Below, one piece after another: positions 12,431 through 22,571 of a DNA stretch of 64,000 bases. The position numbers and the translations under genes are program-made. The DNA comes from Papaver somniferum (Eukaryota > Streptophyta > Magnoliopsida > Ranunculales > Papaveraceae), in assembly GCF_003573695.1 (NCBI RefSeq), contig NW_020621936.1:13454001-13518000 (forward strand), read 5' to 3'. The number at the start of each line of letters is the position of its first letter. The stretch's first letter is position 1. The notes beneath the pieces are model-generated. The model ran no database searches. It was not told the origin of the DNA and saw nothing but the letters and a program-made list of their open reading frames with translations.

Positions 12431-14004
12431 ATGATTGTGACCTATAGAGACCAGACAAACAGACTTGTTAGAATTAACCCAGACGAACCTATCGAAATTC
12501 TAAGTTCTGAGGGAGACAGTCCAGATCAACCAGAAACAATGGGAGAACCACGTACCCTCAAGGATTATATGTACCCAACTAGAGCCAGTCAACCGTCCTG
12601 TATTTTGCTGCCCGAGGCTAATGGCCATTATGAGCTGAAATCTAGCACAATACAGATGCTTCCTATTTATAGAGGTGTTGAGAATGAAAACCCTTACCAC
12701 CACGTGAGAGAATTCGAGGAAATTTGTGGAACTCTGCGTTTCACTCAAATGACCGACGAAACCCTGAAGTTAAGGCTTTTTCCTTTTTCCCTGAAAGATA
12801 AGGCAAAGGCCTGGCTCTATGCTTTACAGCCTCAATCCATCATAACATGGGATGACCTCATAAAGGAGTTTTTCAAAAAGTTTTTCCCGAACCACAAGAC
12901 TGCGACAATTCGTCAAAGTCTGAATAGCTTTGTGCAATTAGAAGGTGAGACCTTAGCTAGATACCTGGAGAGATTCAATGAATTATTGCTCCAATGTCCC
13001 CATCATGGTTTTGAAAAATGGAGACTTGTGCAAATTTTGTATGAAGGTCTAGATGTGTCCACCCGAACAACGGTTGAGTCGATGTGTAATGGTCTATTCG
13101 TAGATAAAACTGCTGACGCGTCTTGGGATTTCTTGATTGAAGTAGCTGAAAAGACGCAACAGTGGGAATCCATCCGTGAAACCAGAAAGACTACATCCGA
13201 AGCAAAGGCTTTTAGGATTGAAGCGGATTTTGAGGGTAGAGCAAACATGGCATCAATAGTTAGGAGATTAGAAGAGTTAGAACTACATAAAAATTCAAAA
13301 CCTTCCACCACTACTCTCCGAGAACATGTCGCTTCGTCTGTTTGTGCCGCTTGTAACGACCCCAACCATCAATTCCAAAATTGTCCAGATTTGCTTGCAG
13401 TCCAGGAGTCTAGGCTTGAACAGGCACATGCCATGTTTCAGAAACCAGAGCATAACCCTTATTCTCAGACCTACAATCCAGGATGGAGAAACCACCCTAA
13501 CTTTTCATGGTCAAAAGGGCCCACTCAAGGAGGACCATCTCAACCCAATCAGAGCTATCAAAACAATCACAATCAGGGATATCAGAACAATCAAGGTTAT
13601 CAACACCCGAGAAACCCTCAACAACAATCAAACTCTCAACAACAATCATATCCTCAACACAATACCGACAAGAGATTATCCACCTAGAGGAAATGTTCCA
13701 GAGTTTGATGCAAAGTCAGAAAAATCTAGATCAAAAGATGGATCAAATGTGTGAGAGAGAAAAGGGTAAACTTCCGAGCCAACCCCAACAAAATCCAAAG
13801 AGGATATTTCAAACAGGCACAACATCCTGCACTGAAACCTCACCTGATCAAATCCATGCCATTACCACCCTCCGAAGTGGTAAAGTCATCGAGAACAACG
13901 TGGGCGAACCTAATGAGTCTGATACAAATTCCACGTGTCTCCACAACCCCAGAAAACCAAAGAATCTGAGCAAGTTGGAAAATCTGACAATTCTACTGCT
14001 GTGA
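12431..14004 (+). pseudogene. gag: gag of A1 (capsid/nucleocapsid), frameshifted near its 3' end
   Basis: The main ORF (12431-13687, 418 codons) holds a Retrotrans_gag-type region at about residues 100-200 (for example AKAWLYALQPQSIITWDDL). It also has a CCHC zinc knuckle, C305-x2-C308-x4-H313-x4-C318, followed by a Gln/Asn-rich tail. Gag forms the virus-like particle and binds the RNA. The frame closes at 13687, but Athila-type gag tail sequence (LPSQPQQNPK, ITTLRSGKVI) continues in another frame to 14004, so a frameshift lies between about 13,500 and 13,690. The ATG at 12431 follows the long leader and suits a gag start. Confidence 0.88.
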
Positions 14005-14050
14005 ATGTCCCTTTGCCAACTCATCTTCCTGTTGCCCATTTCCTCAAAGA

Positions 14051-14760
14051 TTGATCTATCAACAGAAAAGTACCCATTACAATGAGATGTTAGATCTGTT
14101 CAAGAGAGTCAACATCAACATTCCTTTTCTTGAAGCAATCAAGCAAATCCCTGCTTATGCCAAATTCCTCAAAGACTTGTGCACTCAAAAGCGCAAGCTC
14201 AATGTGCAAAAACGTGCTTTCTTAGCTGAGCAGGTGAGTTCCATCATTCTGAACAAAACTCCACCCAAGTTTAGGGATCCAGGATGTCCAACAATTTCTT
14301 GCACTATAGGAGAACACACGGTCAATAAAGCGTTATTAGACCTAGGTGCAAGTGTTAACCTACTGCCATATTCTGTTTATGAGCAGTTAGGTCTTGGGGA
14401 GTTGAAACCAACATCTATCACTCTACAACTGGCAGACCGATCTGTCAAGATTCCTCGTGGAGTGGTCGAAGATGTTTTGATCAAGGTTGACAAATTCTAT
14501 TTTCCCGTAGACTTCATTGTCTTAGACACTCAACCTGTACAAAACCCAGACTGTCACATTCCTGTCATCTTAGGACGTCCTTTCTTGGCTACGTCCAACG
14601 CGATCATCAACTGTCGGAATGGAGTGTTAAAACTGTCTTTTGGTAACATGACGGTAGAATTGAATGTGTTCGATATTAGTCAACAACCTGTGAATCTTGA
14701 TGATGATGATGTGCATGAAGTTAATATGATTGAAGGATTAATGCAAGATTCGTTGACTAA
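14051..14760 (+). pseudogene. Aspartic protease domain of A1 pol
   Basis: The reading frame opening at 14051 contains the retropepsin active-site motif ALLDLGASVNLLP with the catalytic Asp at residue 97 (codon at 14339), followed by the ILGRPFL motif typical of Athila proteases. The enzyme would cut the Gag-Pol polyprotein. A stop and frame change separate it from the gag tail (14004-14051). Downstream of about 14,750 the same frame continues into the linker before RT. No start codon is claimed, because pol is normally made as part of a polyprotein. Confidence 0.85.
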
Positions 14761-14899
14761 CATTCTATCCGTCGACCCCTTTCAAGCATGTATGGAGAAC
14801 TTTAACCCTGATTCTATGATGATGCATACTGTAGTGACGTCCTATCTCTGCTCGAATCTGTACCTCAAATGGACGTCACTGAAAGGAAATATGAAGTGG

Positions 14900-15912
14900 A
14901 ACAACCCCTATTCTGATTCCAAGCTTATTCCATCCATTGTTGAGCCACCCAAGCTTGAATTGAAAACATTGCCTAGTACGTTGAAGTACGCATTCCTAGG
15001 TTCTTCTGATACTTTACCTGTCATTATTTCATCATGTTTAGACACGGAACAGGAAAGTAAGCTTTTAGAAGTACTTAAGGAACACAAAGAGGCCTTAGGA
15101 TGGACCATCTCAGATCTCAAAGGAATTAGTCCCACCATTTGCATGCACCACATTAACCTTGAAGAGAATGCCAAACCATCGAGGGAAATGCAAAGGAGAC
15201 TTAATCCTAACATGAGAGATGTAGTCAAAGGAGAGATCCTGAAACTACTTGATGCGGGTATCATATACCCAATTCCCGATAGCAAATGGGTTAGTCCCAT
15301 TCAAGTTGTGCCTAAGAAGTCAGGCATTACTGTTGTTCAGAACGACAAGAATGAATTAGTCCCTACTCGTACACAGGATGGCGAGTATGCATCGACTACA
15401 GGAAGTTGAACACAGTAACAAGGAAGGATCACTTCCCGCTCCCTTTCATTGACCAAATGCTAGAACGTGTGTCTGGACACAGTCACTACTGTTTTCTAGA
15501 TGGCTTTTCCGGTTATAACCAAATTCACATTGCTCCGGAAGATCAGGAAAAAACTACATTCACGTGTCCATTTGGGACGTTTGCTTATAGACGTATGCCC
15601 TTCGGGTTGTGTAATGCACCTGCTACTTTTCAGCGTTGCATGATGAGCATTTTTTCTGACATGATAGATAGTTTTCTCGAGATCTTTATGGATGATTTCT
15701 CTGTTTTTGGTTCCTCGTTTGACGAATGTTTGAAGCATCTTGCCCTCGTGATATCCAGATGTAAAGAAAAGAACCTTGTTCTAAATTGGGAAAAATGCCA
15801 TTTTATGGTGAATTCAGGAATAGTTCTAGGACACATCATCTCAGAAAAGGAATTGAAGTGGATAAAGCTAAAGTTGACCTCATTCAACATCTACCACAAC
15901 CTTGCTCTGTGA
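14900..15912 (+). pseudogene. Reverse transcriptase of A1, broken by a frameshift
   Basis: The first half ends in the frame that closes at 15409 and includes the RT N-terminal motif WVSPIQVVPKKSG. The second half is open from 15406 to 15912 and carries YNQIHIAPEDQEKTTFTCPFG, RRMPFGLCNAPATFQRCM and the catalytic FMDD (residues 94-97 of that ORF). RT copies the element RNA into DNA. A frameshift lies near 15,375, in the stretch that normally encodes WRVCIDYRKLN. Another near 15,850 moves the frame to 15786-16130. The copy cannot encode active RT. Confidence 0.88.
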
Positions 15913-16497
15913 AGGAGATCAGATCATTTCTAGGTCATGCTGGTTTTTACCGGCGATTCATCAAAGATTTCAGCAAAATCTCCAGACCTCTGTGCAGTCT
16001 TCTCTCCAAAGATGTTGCCTTCAATTTCGATGCTGCGTGTGAAGGCATGGGAGGAATTAAAAACCCTTCTCACCACCGCTCCTATAGTCCGACCACCCGA
16101 TTGGAAGCTTCCGTTCGAACTTATGTGTGATGCCTCTGATTATGCTGTTGGTGCTGTTTTAGGACAGCGAGTTGATAGACTACCATATGTGATATACTAT
16201 GCTAGCAAAACCCTTAATGATGCCCAACTCAATTATTCAACTACCGAGAAGGAATTGCTTGCCGTCGTTTTCGCATTAGACAAGTTTAGATCTTATCTGA
16301 TAGGGTCTAAGATCATCATATACACAGACCATGCGGCTTTGAAGTATCTTCTTTCCAAGAAGGATGCTAAAGCTCGCCTTATTCGATGGATACTCTTATT
16401 ACAGGAATTCGATCTCGAAATCCGTGATAAGAAAGGTTGTGAGAATGTGGTTGCTGATCATTTGTCTAGATTAACTTTAGAGTCTATTGATGATTGA
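15913..16497 (+). pseudogene. RT thumb and RNase H domain of A1
   Basis: The frame 15786-16130 keeps the RT thumb motif [20 protein letters not shown] further frame change near 16,050 leads into the ORF ending at 16497, which contains the RNase H signature [15 protein letters not shown] (Asp at residue 65), [12 protein letters not shown] and [11 protein letters not shown] (Asp at about 131). RNase H degrades the RNA strand during reverse transcription. The individual catalytic residues remain, but the frames are not joined. Confidence 0.85.
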
Positions 16498-17844
16498 GCT
16501 GATTAGAGAATCATTCCCAGATGAACAGCTGATGTCTATCTCAGACCTTCCTTGGTTTGCTGATATTGTTAACTACCTCGCTACAGGTAGGATGCCCTCA
16601 CGTTGGTCGAGACAAGACCGCTCTAAATTCCTGGCTGAAGTCAAACATTTCCTTTGGGATGACCCATATTTGTTTAAGTACTGTCCAGACCAAATCATTA
16701 GGAGATGTGTCCCCAACACTGAACAGAAAGATGTGATATCTTTCTGTCATGACCAAGCATGTGGAGGCCATTTCAGTGCCAAGAAAACTGCTGCAAAGAT
16801 CTTGCAGTGTGGATTCTATTGGCCATCATTGTTCAAGGATTGCCATGATTATTGTGTTGCTTGTGAACGCTGTCAAAAGCTAGGAAGCATTTCGAGGAGA
16901 AACATGATGCCATTGAACCCCATTTTGATTGTGGAGATTTTTGATGTTTGGGGGATAGACTTCATGGGTCCATTTCCCATGTCTGACAGCAAGTTGTACA
17001 TCCTAGTCGCAGTTGATTACGTTTCTAAGTGGGTAGAAGCCATAGCAACCAGAACAAATGACCACAAGGTGGTACTTTCATTTCTAAAGGAAACATATTT
17101 TCACGTTTTGGTACCCCTAGAGCTATCATCAGTGACGGCGGTTCACATTTTCGTAACAAGTACTTTGAGTCTTTAGTACGCAAGTATGGCATAACTCACA
17201 AGGTTGCTACTCTCCGTACCACCCTCAGACTAGTGGACAAGTGGAAGTGTCTAATAGGGAAATTAAGCACATTCTGGAGAAGACGGTCAACCCGTCCAGG
17301 AAAGATTGGTCATTGAGATTGAATGATGCTTTGGGCCTATAGAACAGCTTATAAGACACCAATTGGCATGTCCCCCTATCGTCTAGTGTATGGAAAGCCG
17401 TGCCATCTACCTGTGGAATTAGAACATCGTGCCTACTGGGCAATCAAAGAGCTGAACTTTTCTCTGGACGAAGCTGGAATTCAACGGAAACTTCAACTCA
17501 ACGAGTTGGAAGAATTGAGAAATGAGGCTTATGACAGTGCCAAGCTGTACAAGCAGAAGATGAAGATGTTTCATGACAAGCGTATTCTGCGCAAATCCTT
17601 CACTCCTGGTCAGAAAGTCTTGCTGTATGACTCCCGATTACATCTTTTTCCAGGAAAACTGCGTTCCAGATGGAAGGGTCCGTACCTAGTACGCACAGTT
17701 TTTCCTCATGGAGCTGTAGAGTTGGAGGATGTCTCCAACAAGAACGTTTTCAAAGTCAACGGGCAGAGATTAAAGCCATTCCTTGAGCCATTTCCACCCG
17801 ACATTGAAACAACCGACCTGGAGGACCCAGTCTATGTGGACTAA
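16487..17844 (+). pseudogene. Integrase of A1, frameshifted in the catalytic core
   Basis: The ORF 16487-17176 has an HHCC zinc-binding module (H88, H95, C126, C129) and the start of the core with [10 protein letters not shown] (first catalytic Asp, residue 158). The second Asp (SDGGSHF) at about 17,131 and the Glu region near 17,245 are in other frames, so frameshifts lie between about 17,100 and 17,320. The last ORF (17323-17844) carries the core end [20 protein letters not shown] and a GPY/F-type C-terminal module ([20 protein letters not shown]). Integrase would insert the cDNA into the genome. Confidence 0.86.
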
Positions 17845-18187
17845 ACTGGTCCACTCTTTCCCTAAATAACCAAACAGTTTTCCAAATGTTTCCCTAAAAA
17901 CCAAAATGTTTTCCCAACAAAACCAAATTTTTCCAAAAGTCCAATCCCATTAAAAACCAAATTTTCTTGTAGATAATGTGTTAGTTAAATTTCCTTTTGT
18001 ATATTTTGTGCTCATCCATTGTGACTGCTAATATGATGGATTTTTGCCTTGAAATAACGGAGTTTTAATCGAGCTACCACCGTACAATCGGGTATTCTCT
18101 CTCCTTTTACTCTACTCAGCATGTTCCTCTTCATATATTGTTTTATAATTCTTTCCATATTTTGAAACATTGAGGACAATGTTTAGT

Positions 18188-18201
18188 TTAGGTTTGGGGG
18201 T
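18188..18201 (+). other. Internal polypurine-like motif (second PPT candidate), A1
   Basis: TTTAGGTTTGGGGGTATAG resembles the LTR-adjacent PPT (AGGTTTGGGGGTA, 19391-19403) and is preceded by the same GAGGACAA word. It lies 1.2 kb upstream of the 3' LTR and is conserved in A2 at about 26,141-26,155. A role in second-strand priming is inference. Confidence 0.45.
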
Positions 18202-18703
18202 ATAGAGTAGATACCATGATAATTGCCATAATTGAAAACAACTCCTTCTTTTTGAAAAAATTGAAAAATTCCAAAAAAATTAAAAAATCAAAATTCAAAA
18301 AAAAAATTAAAAATGAAAAAATCATAAAAATGGAGCTCATTTACCTTGAAATGTTGACTCTTGTGCAAATATGTATTTTTATTAGGAGTCTTAGTCTAGA
18401 TATTTAGGCACCCTGATTCTAGCACAATTCACATAGTGATAAGAAATTTGCACGCGCACGATCTACCAATACATGTATGGCCTCGATCTTCAAGGTGTTG
18501 GATAGGAAGTTACGATTGCCAATCACTTTAGAATACTGAACGAAACTGGACTAGCTTGTTCTTTGGTTGGTTGGGATAGAAGATGGAGGTTACATTAAGA
18601 AAGACAACCATCGAATTTAACTGGGTGCATCAAAAAGGGCTACCTCTTGCAAAGTGTCATGTAATCTTTTGTTTCCTTTTGTTATATCAAAAGTGTTTCA
18701 GTT

Positions 18704-18704
<1 letters not shown>

Positions 18705-18738
<34 letters not shown>

Positions 18739-18751
18739 GATGTATATTCAG

Positions 18752-18780
<29 letters not shown>
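18705..18780 (+). repeat. Poly(A) tracts in A1 3' region
   Basis: Two A runs of about 33 and 30 bases are separated by CGATGTATATTCAG. The same pair occurs in A2 with different lengths. Homopolymers of this size are prone to length error. Confidence 0.9.
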
Positions 18781-18783
<3 letters not shown>

Positions 18784-19390
18784 GAAAAATACAAAAAAAT
18801 CAAGTATTTTCAATTCCATCATCTCTTGTTCCAAAAATAAAAAGAGAGTCAATGTAAATAAGAGTCATGTAAAGATCTTTTGTTGTTTTTGTAATAAGCA
18901 AGGAGGGTGTATGCCATTGATGTACAACGCGAGAATTGTGAAATACCTCCAACTCATTCACAATTCTCGTAAAGTCCGGACAGCTAGCTAGATTTCGACC
19001 TCAGTTCTTAGCCTGAGAAACTATCTCTTGGTGATTAGTAGTCATGACTTCAGATCTTTCTTTACACATGTGTAGATACACTTTACACTCTTATCACATG
19101 TCCTTTTTGTTATCAGTGCTAGGATTGTGCCTTCGATAGCTAGATTGACATCTCCATTTTGCTGTGAGCTTAACTGTTTTGCACATGTCACGTTTGATGG
19201 AATATGAGCTTATATTTTGACCTAGAACTTTGTAGGTACGTTTAAACCTTCACGAGACTTCAACTCGTCCACTAGGGACACTTAGTGGTTTAAAAGGCTT
19301 AGTGCATACGCTAAATGCATTCGAGAGACCAGCGACAGTGGTATAGTTAGGATTTCCTTAGTTTTTTTTACTTGAGGACAAGTAAAATTC

Positions 19391-19405
19391 AGGTTTGGGG
19401 GTATT
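19391..19405 (+). other. Polypurine tract of A1
   Basis: AGGTTTGGGGGTATT directly precedes the TGATGAG start of the 3' LTR, the position from which plus-strand DNA is primed. Confidence 0.8.
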
Positions 19406-21336
19406 TGATGAGTGCCAAATATGTATATATTTATCCCTTTTTGTTGGCATTTAACTCATCTTTTATGCATTAATTCTACATTTTACCCATATTCTGTATT
19501 TTCATTGTTTTCAAGAATAAATATTTTTATTAATTAATTTTGCATTTTTAGGTAATAAATAAAGTTCGGATGAGTCGCGGAGCGAAAAGAGCAGAAAAGT
19601 AGTGAAAAGCCGGGAGAAATTACGCAAGGAAGCCGCGAAGAATGGTGCGCACAACCTCATTTTCTACACACAAAAGCGCCTCCGTTCTCAGCCGTCAGAT
19701 CAGTTCTCAGAAGCATCCGATGGTCGCTCCTTCATAGAGCATCAAAATCTGAAGTCTCTGCCAAGCACCACAGCGCTGAAATTCCAAGCCTTCAGATTAG
19801 ATGGTAGTTGAATCCAACGGTCGCTCCCTTGCTGTTCATCAACGTTTGATATCTCCGCCTTACACTACAACACCTAACCCATCTAGAGCCGTTAACTTCG
19901 TTGTATAAAATCCAGCGGTCGCTACAAGCTTCACTTCATCTCACCGTCCGATTGATCTTTCATCTCCCTATCCCACGGCTCAGCGTCGCAGATCATCAAA
20001 CTCGATACACTCGCCTCACACCCTAGCGACCGAGCACCTACACCTCAAACAAACGCACCCTTCCCCTCCATCGAACCATCTCCTCCATCACCCCCTCTGC
20101 AGAACCACCATCTCCACCTGCCACCACCATCATCACCACCTCTCCACCCCCCAAATCACTCCACTATTTCTCCCCAACTCATCTACCTAACCCATCACGT
20201 ACCATCTCTTTAATCATCATTAAACCTCAATTTCTCATCTCTCTGCCTGAAACCCTAGGTGAGAAATTGGATATAATGATGATTAAAGCATCAATTGGAG
20301 CTCGAGAGGAACGAGAAGAAGCAGGAGAAGATGGGTCGACGAGATGGAGCGAGTATCTCATCAACAGTAGGTAAATCAATTTCACCAAACCCTAGTTCTA
20401 CTGATTTGGGGAAAATTGGGGGAAAACCAAATGTGTAATGGGTATAAATTGTGTTATGAAGGTGTAGAGAGACTATACCTCTCTGGACTAGCCAGTAGAG
20501 AATTGAACAAAATTTTTGAACTTCAAATTTCAGTGCTTACAGTAAATATGCTTATGTTTTGTTATATCATGATGCATTGTGTTGTTTTACATATGTTGAA
20601 TGTGATGTTTTAAACATGGTTAGCATGAGCTAATCAGCTTCAGGCCAAGGCTCAGTGAAGCCTTGTGCACTGTCAAGTGTGATTGAGCTAGGATAATTCT
20701 TCCTGCTGTGTTGTGAATGTGTATTTGAGAGAGGCCAATGCTTAGAGCCTGTGATTGGCTGTACTGTCAAAACAGCCAATGCTAGGGGTAGCCTAGCAAG
20801 CAAGTTGGTGTTCTTCATTTCTAGTTGTATGCTTAGGAATGAACATAACCTAGACCATGTCACTTGATTAGGATACAAGGTGGATCATATGCCTTGGCTT
20901 CCCACCACTTCTCTTTAATCAATCTTAATTTCAGTCACTTTTCAAGTCTGTTTTGCATTTCAGTTATTTTCTTGCTTTTTTTCTTGCACTTGTAGCTACT
21001 GTGCACTGAAGTCAGTGCACAATCTGCCTCTTGCCCTTGGCTGCCAAGCCTTGGTTATTTGCTGCTTTTCTTACTGCTCTTTGTTGCTTTACCTGCATTT
21101 TGGTTCTTTGCTTATCTTTCCCTGCTGTGGTTCTAGTCTGTTTTTCATTACTTAGCTTGGTTCTTTGCTGATTTGCCCTGCTTTGCTCTCTGCCATAGTA
21201 CATTGTCACCATTGTTAGCCTAGGAAAACTTCTCATATGCTCCTCTCCCTGTGGACAAACCCCTACTCACCATTTTATTACAAATCTTGACCTTGTATAC
21301 TTGCAAGTGTTTTGTGTGCATTTAGAATTCACACCA
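19406..21336 (+). repeat. 3' LTR of A1 (mosaic)
   Basis: This 1,931-bp LTR starts TGATGAGTGCC and ends AATTCACACCA. About 20,000-20,440 matches the A2 LTRs (GCTCGAGAGGAACGAGAAGA, AACCCTAGGTGAGAAATTGG) rather than the element's own 5' LTR. From about 20,440 to the end it matches the 5' LTR of A1 again. A TATAAAA motif lies at 19,904-19,910. Confidence 0.9.
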
Positions 21337-21341
21337 ATAAA
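21337..21341. repeat. Target site duplication ATAAA, right of A1
   Basis: It is identical to 9411-9415 and confirms A1 as a single insertion. Confidence 0.93.
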
Positions 21342-22571
21342 TAAGTTCAAGTCTCCACGTACCTTTCAATCGATGAAGATCCACCGGTTCCTTGAGTAAT
21401 CCTTCGTCTTTTATGATGATTGTCATGGAATTATTGAGCTCAACTACACTTTCTATCCTAGTCCGAGACCTTAGCTATAGTAGACTAGAAATCAAGACTT
21501 ACAGTTTTGATCACTAACATTGACAAACATGCTGGAGATAGAAACGTATGCGAGCCGCCTATTCGGAAAGGAAAGTAACCTAATCAGGCGAAATCTCTTA
21601 CGACCGCTCGGTTTAAAGACTTCTTTGGGATTGAGAAGATCTATTAGTACCGTTGGTGGGAAACTAGATAATTGCGGATTATCTTTTGTTTTCAATTGAT
21701 TTGATTGACTAACGGTGGTTGGACTTTGATTGCACCTAGTTTGTTTATGCTTGAGAATCTTCTCTTATGATATAAGATTCACTCAAACTAGATCGAAGTT
21801 TCGACGGGGATCTTTAGACTGTTTGTAGATATAAAGACGTCTTGTGATAATCCATTGTTAACAGAATCCGTTCTGTGCGTGATTGATCACAAGAGATTCA
21901 ATTTGATTGTGTGCAGGTGTTTATAGAAGATCTAAGAAGATTTGAAGACAAAGAAGACTTTGAAGATTTCTGATTTGGATTCATAATCTTTGGTGTGCAC
22001 AATACTTGTTTCGGTTAAAGAGGATCCAACTATAATCGGTTTATCCTTGTGGTAGATTGGATTGATTAGTTATGTAGAACGGCATCAATACAATTCTTTG
22101 TGATTCAAAGTATTGATTGCAAAATCTTAACAATTACTTTGGTAGTTGTAGATAAGATAGATCTAAGAATCTGACAAAGGAGTTTATTGAGACAAACAAA
22201 AGAGCCTTTTGTCGAACTCACATCACTTGGTTGAAAAGAGTTGATACCAAACAGATTTGTTGTTCCTTTACTGTTTGGAATAGGCGTGGGAATGCAGACG
22301 GAACTAGGTGAATTATAGGTTTAGTTGCTTGGTATCAACTATATATACGAAGTTGGTTTGGTTTTGTGTAGCGGCTTAATCCTGAGAGTATTCAATTCTG
22401 GACAAGGTCCCGGGGTTTTTCTGCATTTGCGGTTTCCTTGTTAACAAAATATTGTTGTGTCATTTACTTTTATTTTCCGCAATTATAATTGTTGTTATTA
22501 TAATTTAAAGTAAATTACACAAACGTTAATTCCTATTTACTTGATAGTAATCTTATTTGTGTTTGGTTAAG
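21342..22571 (+). mobile_element. LTR B2, middle segment between the A1 and A2 insertions
   Basis: From 21,553 onward the segment matches B1 (6771-7,8xx) in order and orientation, including GGTCCCGGGGTTTTTCTGC and the AT-rich stretch before the A2 insertion point. 21,342-21,552 has no counterpart in B1, so the B copies differ in their upstream part. It is cut at 22,571 by A2 and continues at 30,024. Confidence 0.75.
22567..22571. repeat. Target site duplication TTAAG, left of A2
   Basis: TTAAG before TGATGAG is repeated at 30,019-30,023 after the A2 right end. B1 carries the uninterrupted equivalent GTTTGGTTAAGTCCGAACC near 7,820, which shows the empty site. Confidence 0.95.

Larger units (their letters stand above)
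17845..19405 (+). other. 3' noncoding region of A1
   Basis: There is no env-like or other coding region. From about 17,990 to the 3' LTR the sequence is almost the same as 25,960-27,405 in A2. It contains a polypurine-like motif at 18,188-18,201, two long A tracts (18,705-18,737 and 18,751-18,780) and the final polypurine tract before the LTR. Confidence 0.8.
9416..21336 (+). mobile_element. A1: full-length Athila-like Ty3/gypsy retrotransposon
   Basis: The order is LTR (9416-11542), tRNA-Asp primer-binding site, leader, gag, protease, RT, RNase H, integrase, 3' noncoding region, polypurine tract and LTR (19406-21336), flanked by ATAAA duplications. The primer-binding site type, the gag tail and the RT/integrase motifs fit the Athila clade. 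I see no env-like ORF between pol and the 3' LTR. gag-pol is split by several frameshifts, so this copy is non-functional. Confidence 0.92.

Noticed and set aside
17845..19405. env-like ORF of A1
   Set aside because: I looked for one because Athila elements often carry it, but the region has only short frames interrupted by A tracts.
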